This document shows, in pieces, positions 44,908 to 54,127 of a stretch of DNA of 64,000 nucleotides. Position numbers and translations under genes: made by a program. Each line of letters begins with the position of its first letter. Within the stretch, counting starts at the first letter, position 1. Location of the stretch: contig NZ_CAXBCK010000007.1 in NCBI RefSeq assembly GCF_963974425.1, positions 1 through 64,000 on the forward strand, read 5' to 3'. The DNA is from Marixanthomonas sp963974425. GTDB taxonomy: Bacteria > Bacteroidota > Bacteroidia > Flavobacteriales > Flavobacteriaceae. The notes under the pieces were generated by a model. The model was given only the letters and a program-made list of their open reading frames with translations. It was not told the DNA's origin and made no database searches.

Positions 44908-45081
44908 TTAAGCTTCTTCTCTTTCTTTCTTTTTTGCTTCGCGCTTTAGTTTCCAGTTTTCATATAATGATCCCCCAATCCAATACGGAAGGATAGCCAT
45001 TAAAAAAATCATTAACCAAAACCCGATAGTTAATATAGTTAGAAAAGCTAAAAAGCCTAAATATTGATTGAAGTCGAACAT
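44908..45081 (-). CDS. 57-residue small membrane protein
   Basis: The ORF encodes MFDFNQYLGFLAFLTILTIG, then FWLMIFLMAILPYWIGGSLY and a charged tail ENWKLKREAKKKEREEA. It has one long or two short membrane helices and a cytoplasmic basic/acidic tail. A TAnnTTTG promoter box stands 28 bases upstream and a terminator follows, so it has all signs of a real single-gene unit. The family is not recognised. It occupies most of the gap between the receptor and fumC. Confidence 0.65.
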   Translation of the reverse strand: MFDFNQYLGFLAFLTILTIGFWLMIFLMAILPYWIGGSLYENWKLKREAKKKEREEA

Positions 45082-45109
45082 GATAAATCGTGATTTTTAT
45101 TTAACGCAT

Positions 45110-45117
45110 CAAAGATA
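45110..45117 (-). promoter_or_regulatory. Promoter -7 box of the 57-residue gene
   Basis: CAAAGATA on the plus strand is TATCTTTG on the minus strand, 28 bases before the start codon. Confidence 0.5.
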
Positions 45118-45206
45118 GTAGGATTTTTTCAAAAAAAACAATAAAAAGAAGCTATTTATTCACACATAATTAACGACCTATCCTTGAGTAAAGCCCTTGA
45201 TTTAAC

Positions 45207-45214
45207 TAACTTTG
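45207..45214 (+). promoter_or_regulatory. Promoter -7 box of fumC
   Basis: TAACTTTG matches TAnnTTTG, 34 bases before ATG 45249; TTG at 45184-45186 may be the -33 element (spacing 20). Confidence 0.5.
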
Positions 45215-45248
45215 CGTAGTTTCTTAAAAAATTAAATTTCAACCTATT

Positions 45249-46643
45249 ATGGATTACAGAATAGAAAAAGATACGATGGGCGAAGTAAAAGTCCCTGTCG
45301 ATAAATTGTGGGGTGCACAAACAGAACGCTCCCGAAACAACTTTAAAATAGGCAAACCAGCCTCTATGCCACTTGAAATTGTATATGGATTTGCGTACTT
45401 GAAAAAAGCAGCAGCGTATACTAATTCTGAATTAGGGGTTCTTTCAGAAGAAAAAAGAGATTTGATAGCCAAAGTTTGTGATGAAATTTTAGCCGGCAAG
45501 CACGATGATCAATTTCCATTGGTAATCTGGCAAACAGGAAGTGGTACACAAAGTAATATGAATGTAAATGAAGTGATTGCTAACCGTGCTCATCAAATTG
45601 CAGGAAATAAAATTGGAGAAGGTGATAAAACGTTACAGCCCAATGATGATGTAAATAAATCGCAATCGTCAAACGATACATTCCCAACCGGAATGCACAT
45701 TGCTGCATATAAAAAGCTGATTGATGTGACTATTCCTGGTGTAGAACAGCTACATAAAACCCTTCAAAATAAATCGAAAGAATTTGAAGATGTTGTAAAA
45801 ATTGGTCGTACCCATTTAATGGATGCCACTCCCCTAACCTTAGGACAAGAGTTTAGTGGGTATGCTTCTCAATTAGAACACGGCTTAAAAGCTTTAAAAA
45901 ATACATTGCCACACCTTTCTGAACTAGCATTAGGAGGAACGGCTGTAGGTACTGGACTGAACACGCCTGATGGCTATGCCAAGAAAGTAGCAGAATATAT
46001 AGCAAAATTTACCGAGCTTCCATTTATAACTGCTGAAAACAAGTTTGAAGCATTAGCAGCACACGACGCAATTGTAGAGTCACACGGAGCGTTAAAGCAA
46101 CTAGCGGTTTCTTTAAATAAAATAGCAAATGATGTAAGAATGCTTGCAAGTGGTCCTCGAAGTGGAATTGGAGAAATAACCATTCCAGCAAACGAGCCAG
46201 GATCTTCTATTATGCCTGGAAAAGTAAATCCTACTCAATGTGAAGCATTGACCATGGTCTGTGCCCAAGTTATGGGTAATGATGTTGCTGTGACGGTTGG
46301 CGGCATGCAGGGTCAATACGAATTGAACGTATTTAAACCTGTAATGGCAGCTAATTTATTACACTCTGCTGAATTGTTAGGAGATGCTTGTGTTTCGTTT
46401 GAAGAACATTGCGCTAACGGAATTGAAGCAAACACAGAAGTTATTGAAAGACAACTAAACAACTCATTAATGCTAGTAACAGCTCTTAATACAAAAATAG
46501 GTTATTATAAAGCTGCAGAAATAGCTAATACAGCTCACCAAAACGGAACGACGTTGAAAGAAGAAGCAATAAATTTAGGATATGTTACCGCTGAAGAATT
46601 TGATAAGTGGGTGCGTCCTGAAGATATGGTTGGGAAAAAATAA
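45249..46643 (+). CDS. fumC: Class II fumarate hydratase
   Basis: A 464-residue, iron-free fumarase. It has the superfamily signature GSSIMPGKVNPTQCEAL (about 315-331), the active-site HLMDATPLTLGQE segment (catalytic His region) and the N-terminal 'MGEVKVPVDKLWGAQTERS'. It interconverts fumarate and malate in the TCA cycle as a cytoplasmic homotetramer. The length is typical. It has its own promoter and a terminator. Confidence 0.95.
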   Translation: MDYRIEKDTMGEVKVPVDKLWGAQTERSRNNFKIGKPASMPLEIVYGFAYLKKAAAYTNSELGVLSEEKRDLIAKVCDEILAGKHDDQFPLVIWQTGSGTQSNMNVNEVIANRAHQIAGNKIGEGDKTLQPNDDVNKSQSSNDTFPTGMHIAAYKKLIDVTIPGVEQLHKTLQNKSKEFEDVVKIGRTHLMDATPLTLGQEFSGYASQLEHGLKALKNTLPHLSELALGGTAVGTGLNTPDGYAKKVAEYIAKFTELPFITAENKFEALAAHDAIVESHGALKQLAVSLNKIANDVRMLASGPRSGIGEITIPANEPGSSIMPGKVNPTQCEALTMVCAQVMGNDVAVTVGGMQGQYELNVFKPVMAANLLHSAELLGDACVSFEEHCANGIEANTEVIERQLNNSLMLVTALNTKIGYYKAAEIANTAHQNGTTLKEEAINLGYVTAEEFDKWVRPEDMVGKK

Positions 46644-46667
46644 TAGTTAATAAATTAACTTTTTCAA

Positions 46668-46699
46668 AAGAGCTGTAATTAATTGCAGCTCTTTTTTTA
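46668..46699 (+). terminator. fumC terminator
   Basis: AAGAGCTG and CAGCTCTT pair around TAATTAATTG, followed by a run of Ts. Confidence 0.85.
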
Positions 46700-46787
46700 T
46701 GTTAAAATATCGATTAAATGCAAAAAAATTAGTTTAAATGTAATTTTTGCGTATATTTCCCTACCCTAATAATGTAAACCTACTTTA

Positions 46788-48101
46788 ATGAGACGGCAAT
46801 TTACCCCCCTTATATTGTGTCTTTTTTTATCACTGCTCCTAGTTTGTCAAGCAGACGCAAGCAGTTTTGGAAAAGCTAACTTTAAAGATGGAGCCCTTGT
46901 AAACACAATGGCTTCCCAAAAATATCAGTATCTTGAACACATAACTGAGCACAATAAAAAAACAATACAAAAACAAACAGATGTTACAACAAAGTCTGAT
47001 TTAGTTTTCAATGAAGTTCAAGCTGCTTTTAACACAGATAACTCTGTAGTTGCAGAATTTTCCCACAGTTTTAAAGAACATACTACAACTAAATTAAACC
47101 CAATTTCAGAAAAAATATTGACAAACACATTTCAATATTCTGAAAACCCTAAGACACTATTTTATCAAGGCCTTTTTTACGGTTTTATATTAATGCTCTT
47201 TTTACTAAATGGAGCGTGCTACTTTATTTTTGAAGAAAACCTTTTTCTTTATTTTACGGGTACCCTATTATTATTGGCTTCGGTTTTATTCTATAATGAT
47301 GGGCTATTAAAACTAGCCGGTGTAAATTTAATGGTTGAATCTTGGTTAATCCAATCTACCCTACTTTTTGGAGCAGTTGGTTTAATGGCTCTGTTTTCAT
47401 ATAAATATCTGGTTATCAAAGAGTTTTTTTCAAATATTAAAGGATTGACAATTGCATTGTTAGGTATTTCGTTTGTACTCCTTGTATCGGCATGGATATC
47501 AAAGAACGAATTACTTTCCTCCGTTTCAAATGCGGTTTTATTCACCGTTTTAATTGGTTATTTTATTTGTGGAATGCTCCTCTTTAGTAAAAAAAACTAT
47601 GCAAAATTTTATGTTATTGCCTCTTGTATTCCATTGTTATTATCAATAGACTTTTCTGTATTTCAGAGTTTTGAAATAACGTTTCTTTACACCGAAACCA
47701 TCCATATGAAAATAGCTGTTGTAATAGAAATGCTGCTATTAACCTTTGGTATAACATATAGAATGAAAGCTATAAAAGAAGAAATTGAACTAAGACAAAC
47801 AGAAATGCGAATTTTTATAAAAAGAAAAGAAATGATGAACAGAGAAAATCTTACCAACTTAATGAAAGATGAATATCTTGAAAACTTGATTATGCAATAT
47901 GATCTTGATGGATTGGAAATTAAGTTGCTCCAATATATTTCAGAAGGAGTAGAAAATCCAAAAATAGCTCGAAAACTAAAAGTAACCGAAGCAAATGTAG
48001 AAGAACTCACCAATGACCTCTATATGAAGTTAGAAATTAGAGAACAAATTATTGAAGACCACAGGATGGTAGATGAGCAGCCAGATTATATCTACAATTA
48101 A
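46788..48101 (+). CDS. 7TM sensor-like protein with C-terminal LuxR-type helix-turn-helix
   Basis: A 437-residue protein with signal peptide (about 1-25), an extracytoplasmic part to about 120, and roughly seven hydrophobic helices between about 125 and 325, like 7TMR-DISM receptors. A charged helical linker (about 328-365) leads to a helix-turn-helix resembling LuxR/GerE: 'LDGLEIKLLQYISEGVENPK' then IARKLKVTEANVEELTNDLY. It may sense an external or membrane signal and act directly on DNA as a one-component, membrane-bound regulator. The HTH match is by eye. It stands alone, convergent with ccsBA. Confidence 0.72.
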   Translation: MRRQFTPLILCLFLSLLLVCQADASSFGKANFKDGALVNTMASQKYQYLEHITEHNKKTIQKQTDVTTKSDLVFNEVQAAFNTDNSVVAEFSHSFKEHTTTKLNPISEKILTNTFQYSENPKTLFYQGLFYGFILMLFLLNGACYFIFEENLFLYFTGTLLLLASVLFYNDGLLKLAGVNLMVESWLIQSTLLFGAVGLMALFSYKYLVIKEFFSNIKGLTIALLGISFVLLVSAWISKNELLSSVSNAVLFTVLIGYFICGMLLFSKKNYAKFYVIASCIPLLLSIDFSVFQSFEITFLYTETIHMKIAVVIEMLLLTFGITYRMKAIKEEIELRQTEMRIFIKRKEMMNRENLTNLMKDEYLENLIMQYDLDGLEIKLLQYISEGVENPKIARKLKVTEANVEELTNDLYMKLEIREQIIEDHRMVDEQPDYIYN

Positions 48102-48125
48102 ATCCCCAAACTATAATTAAGTTGG

Positions 48126-48160
48126 AAAAAGGATAGGTTTAAAAACCTATCCTTTTTTTA
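48126..48160. terminator. Terminator between the 7TM gene and ccsBA
   Basis: AAAAAGGATAGGTTT and AAACCTATCCTTTTT pair almost perfectly. The ccsBA stop codon (48147-48149) lies within the stem, so the hairpin doubles as coding end for that gene. Confidence 0.85.
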
Positions 48161-51100
48161 TTTTATAATGCTTTTTATAACTAAAATAAGAAACAACGCT
48201 TAGTATTACGAAAAATGCAATTACATAATAAATAAACGTAGGAGTTACGGGAACATCACCACTAGCGTAAGAGTGTAATCCTGTTAGGTAAAAGTTCACT
48301 CCAAAATACGTCATCATAATAGTAGCATAAGAAAATATAGCTAATACATTAAATAACCAACGTCCTCGTAGTCCAGGTACTAAACGAGCGTGAATTACAA
48401 AAGCATAAACCATAATACTAATTAATGCCCAAGTTTCTTTAGGATCCCAACCCCAATAACGTCCCCAACTTTCATTAGCCCATTGCCCTCCTAAAAAGTT
48501 ACCAATAGTTAACATTACTAGACCAACGGTCAAAGCCATTTCAGTAATCACTGTAATTTCTTTGATGTTGATATCCATTTTCTTCTTGTTGTTTTTGTTA
48601 GTCAAAATCATGAGTAACAAGGCTGTAGCACCTAATATCATTCCTAAAGTAAACGGTCCATAACTTGCTACAATTACTGCAACGTGTATCATAAGCCAAT
48701 AGCTGTCTAATACAGGCACTAAGGTTGAGATAGCCGGATCTAACCAGTTTTGGTGAGCCACCCACAAAATAATAGCTGCTACAAAAGCTGTAGAGGCAAT
48801 GGTGAGGTCACTTTTTCTACCAAAGGCCAACCCAAAGAAAACAGTTGCCCAAGCAATGTATATAATCGACTCGTAGGCATCACTCCAAGGAGCATGACCA
48901 CTAATATACCAACGGCCTATTAACCCTAAGGTCATAAATATAAAGAACGCCCAAATTATATATTTACAGATTTTAATAAGGGAATTGACAACCTTCCCCT
49001 CCCTAAATATCTGAACGATTATAAAAACAAACATTAAAATACCAATCAATGAAAAGTATTTGTAAAGCCTATTAAAAATATCTACTTTGTTATATACAAT
49101 TTCAGCAGTAATCTTATTATCAGATGGCATTACTTCGCTTCCGTATTTATGCTGAAATTTATTAATACCGTCTAAAACTTGCTCGGCTTGTGAATAGTCT
49201 CCAGTTTTTCTAGCTTGTTTTAGCGTTTTAAAATAAACAGGTAATATACTTTTTGTAATTACAGAGTCTGTGCCTGTAAAATTTGCTTCCTGAAGTTCTG
49301 GATAGGAAACCCATTTGTTATTTTCATCATTTGGTAACGGAAATATTTTTAAAATGGTTCCGCTTAATGCACGGTTCAGTAAAAACGTTTTTTCATAGAT
49401 TTTTATGAAATCTTTTTCAAACTGATTCGGATTAGTTTTACTGGTTGCCTCTTCTATATATGGTGCTATTTTACTGTTTCCGTTTTCGTCAAATAAATCT
49501 ATTAAAGAAACTTCACTCGTTTCTTCTGAAACTCCAATCACTCTTTTAATACTATCGTTTCGCCAGTCTAATTTCAGTAAAGGTGTTTCTAACCATAACC
49601 TAGGAAACTCTGTCATGGATAAAAATACCTGATTAGCATCTAAACCATGATATCCATCATCTTTGCTTATTTTACGTAATAATTGGCTTGCAAAGGTTTG
49701 TACGGGTTTCATTCGCCCATTATCCTGTATAACCAATCTCGCAAATTTAGCAGCATGCTCTTTACTAACTGCGTTATTTTTAATTACTGAATCTAATTGC
49801 TTAACCGAAGTTTCTTGGTGCAAGTGAGTAGTGGCATCAGGAGATTGCTGTGCAAATCCTGATACCGAAATGAGTACCAATGCCAACATGGTCATATTGG
49901 CTTTCTTCTTTTTAATCTTATTAAGCGTACGCTCTAAAGCTCCAAAGCGTGTGTTCTTATCAAATAGTATTGCCATTAAACCCAGGTATAATAAAAAGTA
50001 ACCGATATAAGTAATCCAAGTTCCCCAGAAATCATGATTTACCGATAAAATGGTTCCACCTTCGTCGGGGTCAAAACCAGATTGGAAAAAACGATATCCT
50101 TTGTGATCAAGCACATGATTCATATAAATTCTATAATCCATGGTAGTACCATCTTCTTTGTTTACCGTTACTTTACTTTCAAAAGATTTATAGCTTTTTT
50201 CGGTACCGGGATATTTATCTGCTATAAAATCATTTAAAGTAATACTAAATGGAAGTTCATATGTTTTCGCACCATAGGTAAGGTATACTTTTAAGCCGCC
50301 TACTTCAACTAGCTTAGGGTTTGGTGCATTTCCTTTTCCTCCCAATAATTCAACCGTTTTGGTCTCACCATTTGAGGTAACATCAAGAATTAGCGCGTCT
50401 TTATTTGTTTGTTCTTCACTACCTGCATGAACCACTCCTTGACGGCCTTTCGTCATAGGATCTGGAATTACAAATGACATTCCCGCCATTTGGTATAACG
50501 AGCGCAGCATAAGTGGCTGTACACTATCTTTTGCAACAGCCCCTTGTTTTTGGTCTGCCATACGCATATACGTTCCTTCAAATGGAGATGAAATATCGTA
50601 ACTTCCATCTTCGTTATAAGTAATGTTAATAGCACCTTCCGTAGGTTTATTAACAGCAAAAAGTACATTATGAATATTCTCCACCTCGCCCACTTCTAAC
50701 CAGTGGTCATGGCGATTGCCGTCTCCAGCTTCAACTATTTTTAAAAATTGACTACCATCTTCGGCCTTAATAAGTCCTTCTTTGGCGTTTTTAATGAAAT
50801 CTTTATATTCAATTGTTACCGGCTGACCGTTGTAGTCGGTTTCAATAGTAAAATCATTGTCCAACCGTTCTGATAGTCGAAGTTTTTCAGGCGTTAATTT
50901 TCTACGTTGTACAACCCCATCAATTTCGTAATCACCGTCAATAAACGTGTTTAGGTAGGTGTGTTCTGAAAGTAATACGTTTTCAGTTTCCCCTTCCCGA
51001 ATATGAAGCACTCCTTCATACCCAATATATCGTGTAATAAATGCACCAATAATGATTAATATAAAGGAGAGGTGTAAAACTAAGGTTGCCCACATTTTTT

Positions 51101-51329
51101 TGGTGTTTAGCCTATAACGAGCCATATTACCAAGAAAGTTAATTACAAACATCCCCATAATCGCCTCGAACCACCAGGCGTTATAGATTATCTCCCTACT
51201 ATACGGAGTTGGTGATGTTTCCATAGAAGCATCTAAAAAAGTGCCAATTCCCATGGCAATAGCAAAAACAATAAATAATACGGCGGTAAGTCTGGTAGAA
51301 AAAAGGACTGAAGCTATTCTTTTAATCAT
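48147..51329 (-). CDS. ccsA: Fused ResB-CcsA cytochrome c biogenesis protein
   Basis: A 1060-residue fusion. The N-terminal third has ResB/Ccs1-like helices (about 10-110) and a large periplasmic domain, another helix near 430, then a second periplasmic domain. The C-terminal part (about 750-1055) is CcsA with the WWD-type haem-handling segment ANESWGRYWGWDPKETWAL (about 949-968) and flanking histidines such as VAHQNW and MIHVAV. System II (CcsBA) moves haem across the inner membrane and attaches it to CxxCH cysteines of apocytochrome c. The length fits Bacteroidota CcsBA fusions. It lies downstream of a truncated haemoglobin gene. Confidence 0.92.
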   Translation of the reverse strand: MIKRIASVLFSTRLTAVLFIVFAIAMGIGTFLDASMETSPTPYSREIIYNAWWFEAIMGMFVINFLGNMARYRLNTKKMWATLVLHLSFILIIIGAFITRYIGYEGVLHIREGETENVLLSEHTYLNTFIDGDYEIDGVVQRRKLTPEKLRLSERLDNDFTIETDYNGQPVTIEYKDFIKNAKEGLIKAEDGSQFLKIVEAGDGNRHDHWLEVGEVENIHNVLFAVNKPTEGAINITYNEDGSYDISSPFEGTYMRMADQKQGAVAKDSVQPLMLRSLYQMAGMSFVIPDPMTKGRQGVVHAGSEEQTNKDALILDVTSNGETKTVELLGGKGNAPNPKLVEVGGLKVYLTYGAKTYELPFSITLNDFIADKYPGTEKSYKSFESKVTVNKEDGTTMDYRIYMNHVLDHKGYRFFQSGFDPDEGGTILSVNHDFWGTWITYIGYFLLYLGLMAILFDKNTRFGALERTLNKIKKKKANMTMLALVLISVSGFAQQSPDATTHLHQETSVKQLDSVIKNNAVSKEHAAKFARLVIQDNGRMKPVQTFASQLLRKISKDDGYHGLDANQVFLSMTEFPRLWLETPLLKLDWRNDSIKRVIGVSEETSEVSLIDLFDENGNSKIAPYIEEATSKTNPNQFEKDFIKIYEKTFLLNRALSGTILKIFPLPNDENNKWVSYPELQEANFTGTDSVITKSILPVYFKTLKQARKTGDYSQAEQVLDGINKFQHKYGSEVMPSDNKITAEIVYNKVDIFNRLYKYFSLIGILMFVFIIVQIFREGKVVNSLIKICKYIIWAFFIFMTLGLIGRWYISGHAPWSDAYESIIYIAWATVFFGLAFGRKSDLTIASTAFVAAIILWVAHQNWLDPAISTLVPVLDSYWLMIHVAVIVASYGPFTLGMILGATALLLMILTNKNNKKKMDINIKEITVITEMALTVGLVMLTIGNFLGGQWANESWGRYWGWDPKETWALISIMVYAFVIHARLVPGLRGRWLFNVLAIFSYATIMMTYFGVNFYLTGLHSYASGDVPVTPTFIYYVIAFFVILSVVSYFSYKKHYKIKKG

Positions 51330-51346
51330 TATAGCGAATTTTGGCG

Positions 51347-51354
51347 CAAAAATA
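51347..51354 (-). promoter_or_regulatory. Promoter -7 box of ccsBA
   Basis: CAAAAATA on the plus strand is TATTTTTG on the minus strand, 17 bases before the ccsBA start codon. Confidence 0.4.
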
Positions 51355-51405
51355 AGTATTTCGCGCCATATTTTCTACTGAAATCTGTTAATCAATTTCA
51401 GTTTA

Positions 51406-51801
51406 TTATGCCTTTGTTTTTCGGGCTTCAAATATTTTTAGATGAATAAAGGTTCCCATATTTCGGGCTCTGTTTTTTGCTAACTGAGCCACTTCTCCAA
51501 CAAACAGGCTATCAATGGTTTGAAACCATAGGTTTAGCCAAACACCAAAATGCATTTCATTGATTGTGCCTTCTTGTTGCTTATCTACCTCCACGTGTTT
51601 CGTTAAAGGGTTTCCTGTATACTTCTTTTTAAAAAATAGATTGCTCTCCCAGAAATCGGTCAATTTTTCCAAATGCTCTTCCCAATCGGTAATCACCGAA
51701 TTGAATATAGGGCTCAACAACTCATCTGCACGTACAGAATCATAAAAGGTAATTACCAATTTGTTTACGTCTTCTCTATTTTTTATTTCGGTTTTTGTCA
51801 T
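51406..51801 (-). CDS. Group III truncated haemoglobin
   Basis: A 131-residue protein of the trHb group III pattern: 'REDVNKLVITFYDSVRADEL', FNSVITDWEEHLEKLTDFWE and the proximal-histidine helix EMHFGVWLNLWFQTID. Group III globins bind haem and react with oxygen, NO or peroxide; their roles are unsettled, with proposals in NO detoxification and microaerobic respiration. The protein is cytoplasmic. It stands directly upstream of ccsBA on the same strand, with a promoter box in between. Confidence 0.87.
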   Translation of the reverse strand: MTKTEIKNREDVNKLVITFYDSVRADELLSPIFNSVITDWEEHLEKLTDFWESNLFFKKKYTGNPLTKHVEVDKQQEGTINEMHFGVWLNLWFQTIDSLFVGEVAQLAKNRARNMGTFIHLKIFEARKTKA

Positions 51802-51828
51802 AGCAAATTCTCTGCAGGGTCTTATTAA

Positions 51829-52854
51829 TCAATTAGAGTTGTCTTTTAAGGCTTTATTAATTTGGTTTTGAAATTCAATTTTATCATCTACATATAAAGC
51901 CAAAACTCTATATTTTCTTTGAACTCCGTATAGTCCAATTAACGTGTTTTCTTCTTTTAATTGAATTATCACATTGTGAGATTCCAATGTTCCCAAAAGC
52001 GATAATTTCCGTGCTTCTTTATTAGACTCAATATCTTTCGATGAAAGTGTAACCGACTCTATATTTTTTAAATCGATAGTTGTCTCGGTCATGATGCCAT
52101 ATCGAAGAAAAAGTTTATTGTTTTGAATTGCTATTGGTCTTTTCAACATTGATTTCAAAAACCCAAAAATCTGAATACCTGAATAAATACTTAAAATAGT
52201 AAAAATCAAAGCGGCTGTATTACTCCATTTAGCTAATAAAATATGAACTGTAATCGTTTCGATTGCCACAATGCCAATAATCGCTATTAATAATGGTATT
52301 GTGCCACTGTTTTTGTGGTACGAAAATTCATTGTTTTTTAATTTTCTTTTCTTCCAATAAATGAATCCGTAATAGAACACTGCAATTTCAGTAACTACGG
52401 GAATTACAACAGCTTTAGGAAGTATTTCATAGCTTGTTTTCTTTAAAGTTATGTAAAAGTCGAACGTTTCACTTTTATTTCTTTTATAGTGTTTTATTCC
52501 TTTTTTAAGGTTAAAGATTATAAATGATAGAATGAATAGCTCTACTATTGGAAGCAACCAAGTTTTAAAAAAAGTGAGGTATTGTTGATTTTCAGCAGGA
52601 AGGATCAAGGAACAAATTACAACACCAACAATCAAAAAAGGAATTACCGTTGTTTTAGGAATCGTTGTTTTTCTAATAAGTAAGAAATAGATTAACGGGA
52701 CAGTCAATAATAAGTCAAATGTAATTCCTATTGATAAACTACTAGGGTTTGCATTAAAAACTGAAGAGTTCGCAAGGAGCGCCATCATCCCAGTGATGAC
52801 TAATGGTATTCCAAATATAGTTACAAGTTTCTTTGGGTTTAATGCTTTATCCAT
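51829..52854 (-). CDS. Multi-pass membrane protein with PH-like C-terminal domain
   Basis: A 341-residue protein with about seven hydrophobic helices in residues 10-225 and a soluble C-terminal domain (about 235-340). The latter reads like a bacterial PH-fold: 'NNKLFLRYGIMTETTIDLKN' with IESVTLSSKDIES and 'HNVIIQLKEENTLIGLYGVQ'. No family is named with confidence and the role is unknown. It lies immediately downstream of a long palindrome, which separates it from the peroxiredoxin-like gene, and looks like accessory cargo. Confidence 0.65.
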   Translation of the reverse strand: MDKALNPKKLVTIFGIPLVITGMMALLANSSVFNANPSSLSIGITFDLLLTVPLIYFLLIRKTTIPKTTVIPFLIVGVVICSLILPAENQQYLTFFKTWLLPIVELFILSFIIFNLKKGIKHYKRNKSETFDFYITLKKTSYEILPKAVVIPVVTEIAVFYYGFIYWKKRKLKNNEFSYHKNSGTIPLLIAIIGIVAIETITVHILLAKWSNTAALIFTILSIYSGIQIFGFLKSMLKRPIAIQNNKLFLRYGIMTETTIDLKNIESVTLSSKDIESNKEARKLSLLGTLESHNVIIQLKEENTLIGLYGVQRKYRVLALYVDDKIEFQNQINKALKDNSN

Positions 52855-52867
52855 TGGTTCTACTTTA

Positions 52868-53071
52868 GCGCATTATAACGGTTTGGGTATGGCTCGTAGT
52901 ATCTTAAAAAGTACGGACTTCTAGATTTAAAACGAGCAGAAATTTTTACTTTTTGTTTTAAATTTTTATGCATTAAAGCCAAATTTAAAAATTTAGAGGG
53001 TTCCCAAAAACGCCTGAAACCTTCGATTTAACCCGACTTAGCTATGAGTTATACCCATTTTTATAGGTAGT
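52868..53071. repeat. Symmetric 200-bp palindrome between two accessory genes
   Basis: GGGTATGGCTCGTAG (52885-52899) and CTATGAGTTATACCC (53042-53056) are inverted copies with few mismatches. They are placed symmetrically around ATGCAT (52968-52973), the exact centre of the element. Inner arms such as TTTTAAATTTTTA and AAATTTAAAAATTTA also pair. The left end TATAACGGTTTGGGTAT recurs in the palindrome at 57-243. It fills the space between the stop of one gene and the start of the next. Possible roles are attC-like site, hairpin RNA or extragenic repeat. Confidence 0.65.
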
Positions 53072-53725
53072 TTATTTTGAAATATTTTTCAACGCTTCGA
53101 TTATTTCATCAGGTTCTGAACGTGTTCTATAATCAACATTCACATAATTCCATTTGACTATTCCGTCACTTCCCAGTATAAAAGTAGCAGGAATTGGTAG
53201 TATCCTGTCATTTCCATTATTAATTTTTTTTAAATCAAGATTACGGTCAATTTGCATATGATCTAATAAAAATTCTGGAATCTCCCAAGCAACTCCATAT
53301 TGGGACGCAACTTTTGCGTCTTGGTCAGACAATACGGTAAACTCCATATTACTAATTTCACTTTTTGTCATTGATGAGTCAGGTACTTCAGGGCTTATGG
53401 CAACCAGAGTAGCACCAAGTTGATGAATATCTTTTAATTTATCTTGTAAAGCGCGTAATTGTAGATTGCAATATGGACACCAACTGCCACGATAAAATGT
53501 AATGACTACTGGACCTTTACTTAATAAATCGAATAATTCTATTTGTTTTCCTAAAGGGTTGGGTAGCTCAAAATTTGATGCTTTTTCACCTATTTTAACA
53601 GCATTTTTTCCTTTTTGAAAAGCTTTTGCTTTATTGATTATTTCATCAACACCTTTCATAAATTTAGGATTGTTTTTTCTTCCTAAGGCAATTTTAGCAT
53701 CAGTTTGTTCTTTCAGTCTTTGCAT
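53072..53725 (-). CDS. Peroxiredoxin-like AhpC/TSA family protein
   Basis: A 217-residue thioredoxin-fold protein. The active site is FYRGSWCPYCNLQLRAL, with CPYC instead of the TxxC of true AhpC, typical of 'peroxiredoxin-like' proteins. An N-terminal helical extension (about 1-45) precedes 'GEKASNFELPNPLGKQIELF'. It may reduce peroxides or disulfides in the cytoplasm. Its stop codon is directly followed by the long palindrome. It is on the same strand as the small membrane protein gene about 40 bp upstream. Confidence 0.82.
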   Translation of the reverse strand: MQRLKEQTDAKIALGRKNNPKFMKGVDEIINKAKAFQKGKNAVKIGEKASNFELPNPLGKQIELFDLLSKGPVVITFYRGSWCPYCNLQLRALQDKLKDIHQLGATLVAISPEVPDSSMTKSEISNMEFTVLSDQDAKVASQYGVAWEIPEFLLDHMQIDRNLDLKKINNGNDRILPIPATFILGSDGIVKWNYVNVDYRTRSEPDEIIEALKNISK

Positions 53726-53764
53726 TATTCTTTATATATAATTTTAATGTATGGTATTAATTAC

Positions 53765-54052
53765 CTACAACAAGTTTATAAAGATAAGTAAGATATTTGC
53801 AATCAAACTGATGCCAAGCAACCTAAATGAAAGTTTATAAGGCGCTTGAGCTAATAAGGCAGCGTTATAACCCATACATAAAGAGACACAAACCATTAAC
53901 TCTATAAAAGAAAGCATAGAAGTTCCTTGTGCCAAAATAAGCATCGCAGCGATAGAACCTATACAGCTTTGAAGGATTATCGTCAATGGCATATAAGCGT
54001 AATAGTTTTCCTTAAACTCTACTAACAAACTTTTTTCTGAAATCGTTTTCAT
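53765..54052 (-). CDS. Small three-helix membrane protein
   Basis: A 95-residue protein starting at ATG 54052 (MKTISEKSLLVEFKENYYAY), with three hydrophobic helices at about 20-42, 45-65 and 74-95. The family is not recognised; similar small proteins occur beside Crp/Fnr regulators in Bacteroidota. It is divergent from the Crp/Fnr gene with about 75 bp between starts, so that regulator probably controls it. The TTG nine codons upstream is less likely as start. Confidence 0.65.
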   Translation of the reverse strand: MKTISEKSLLVEFKENYYAYMPLTIILQSCIGSIAAMLILAQGTSMLSFIELMVCVSLCMGYNAALLAQAPYKLSFRLLGISLIANILLIFINLL

Positions 54053-54127
54053 AACTTTGAGTTTTAAATTCACAGACAAAATTACCTCAGCGAATACCCT
54101 TCATTTTATGAGCCAAATCATAAACCC

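Noticed and set aside
52855..53071. A transposon end (IS inverted repeat) at the palindrome
   Set aside because: No transposase ORF or target duplication is nearby and the arms meet at one centre instead of flanking cargo.
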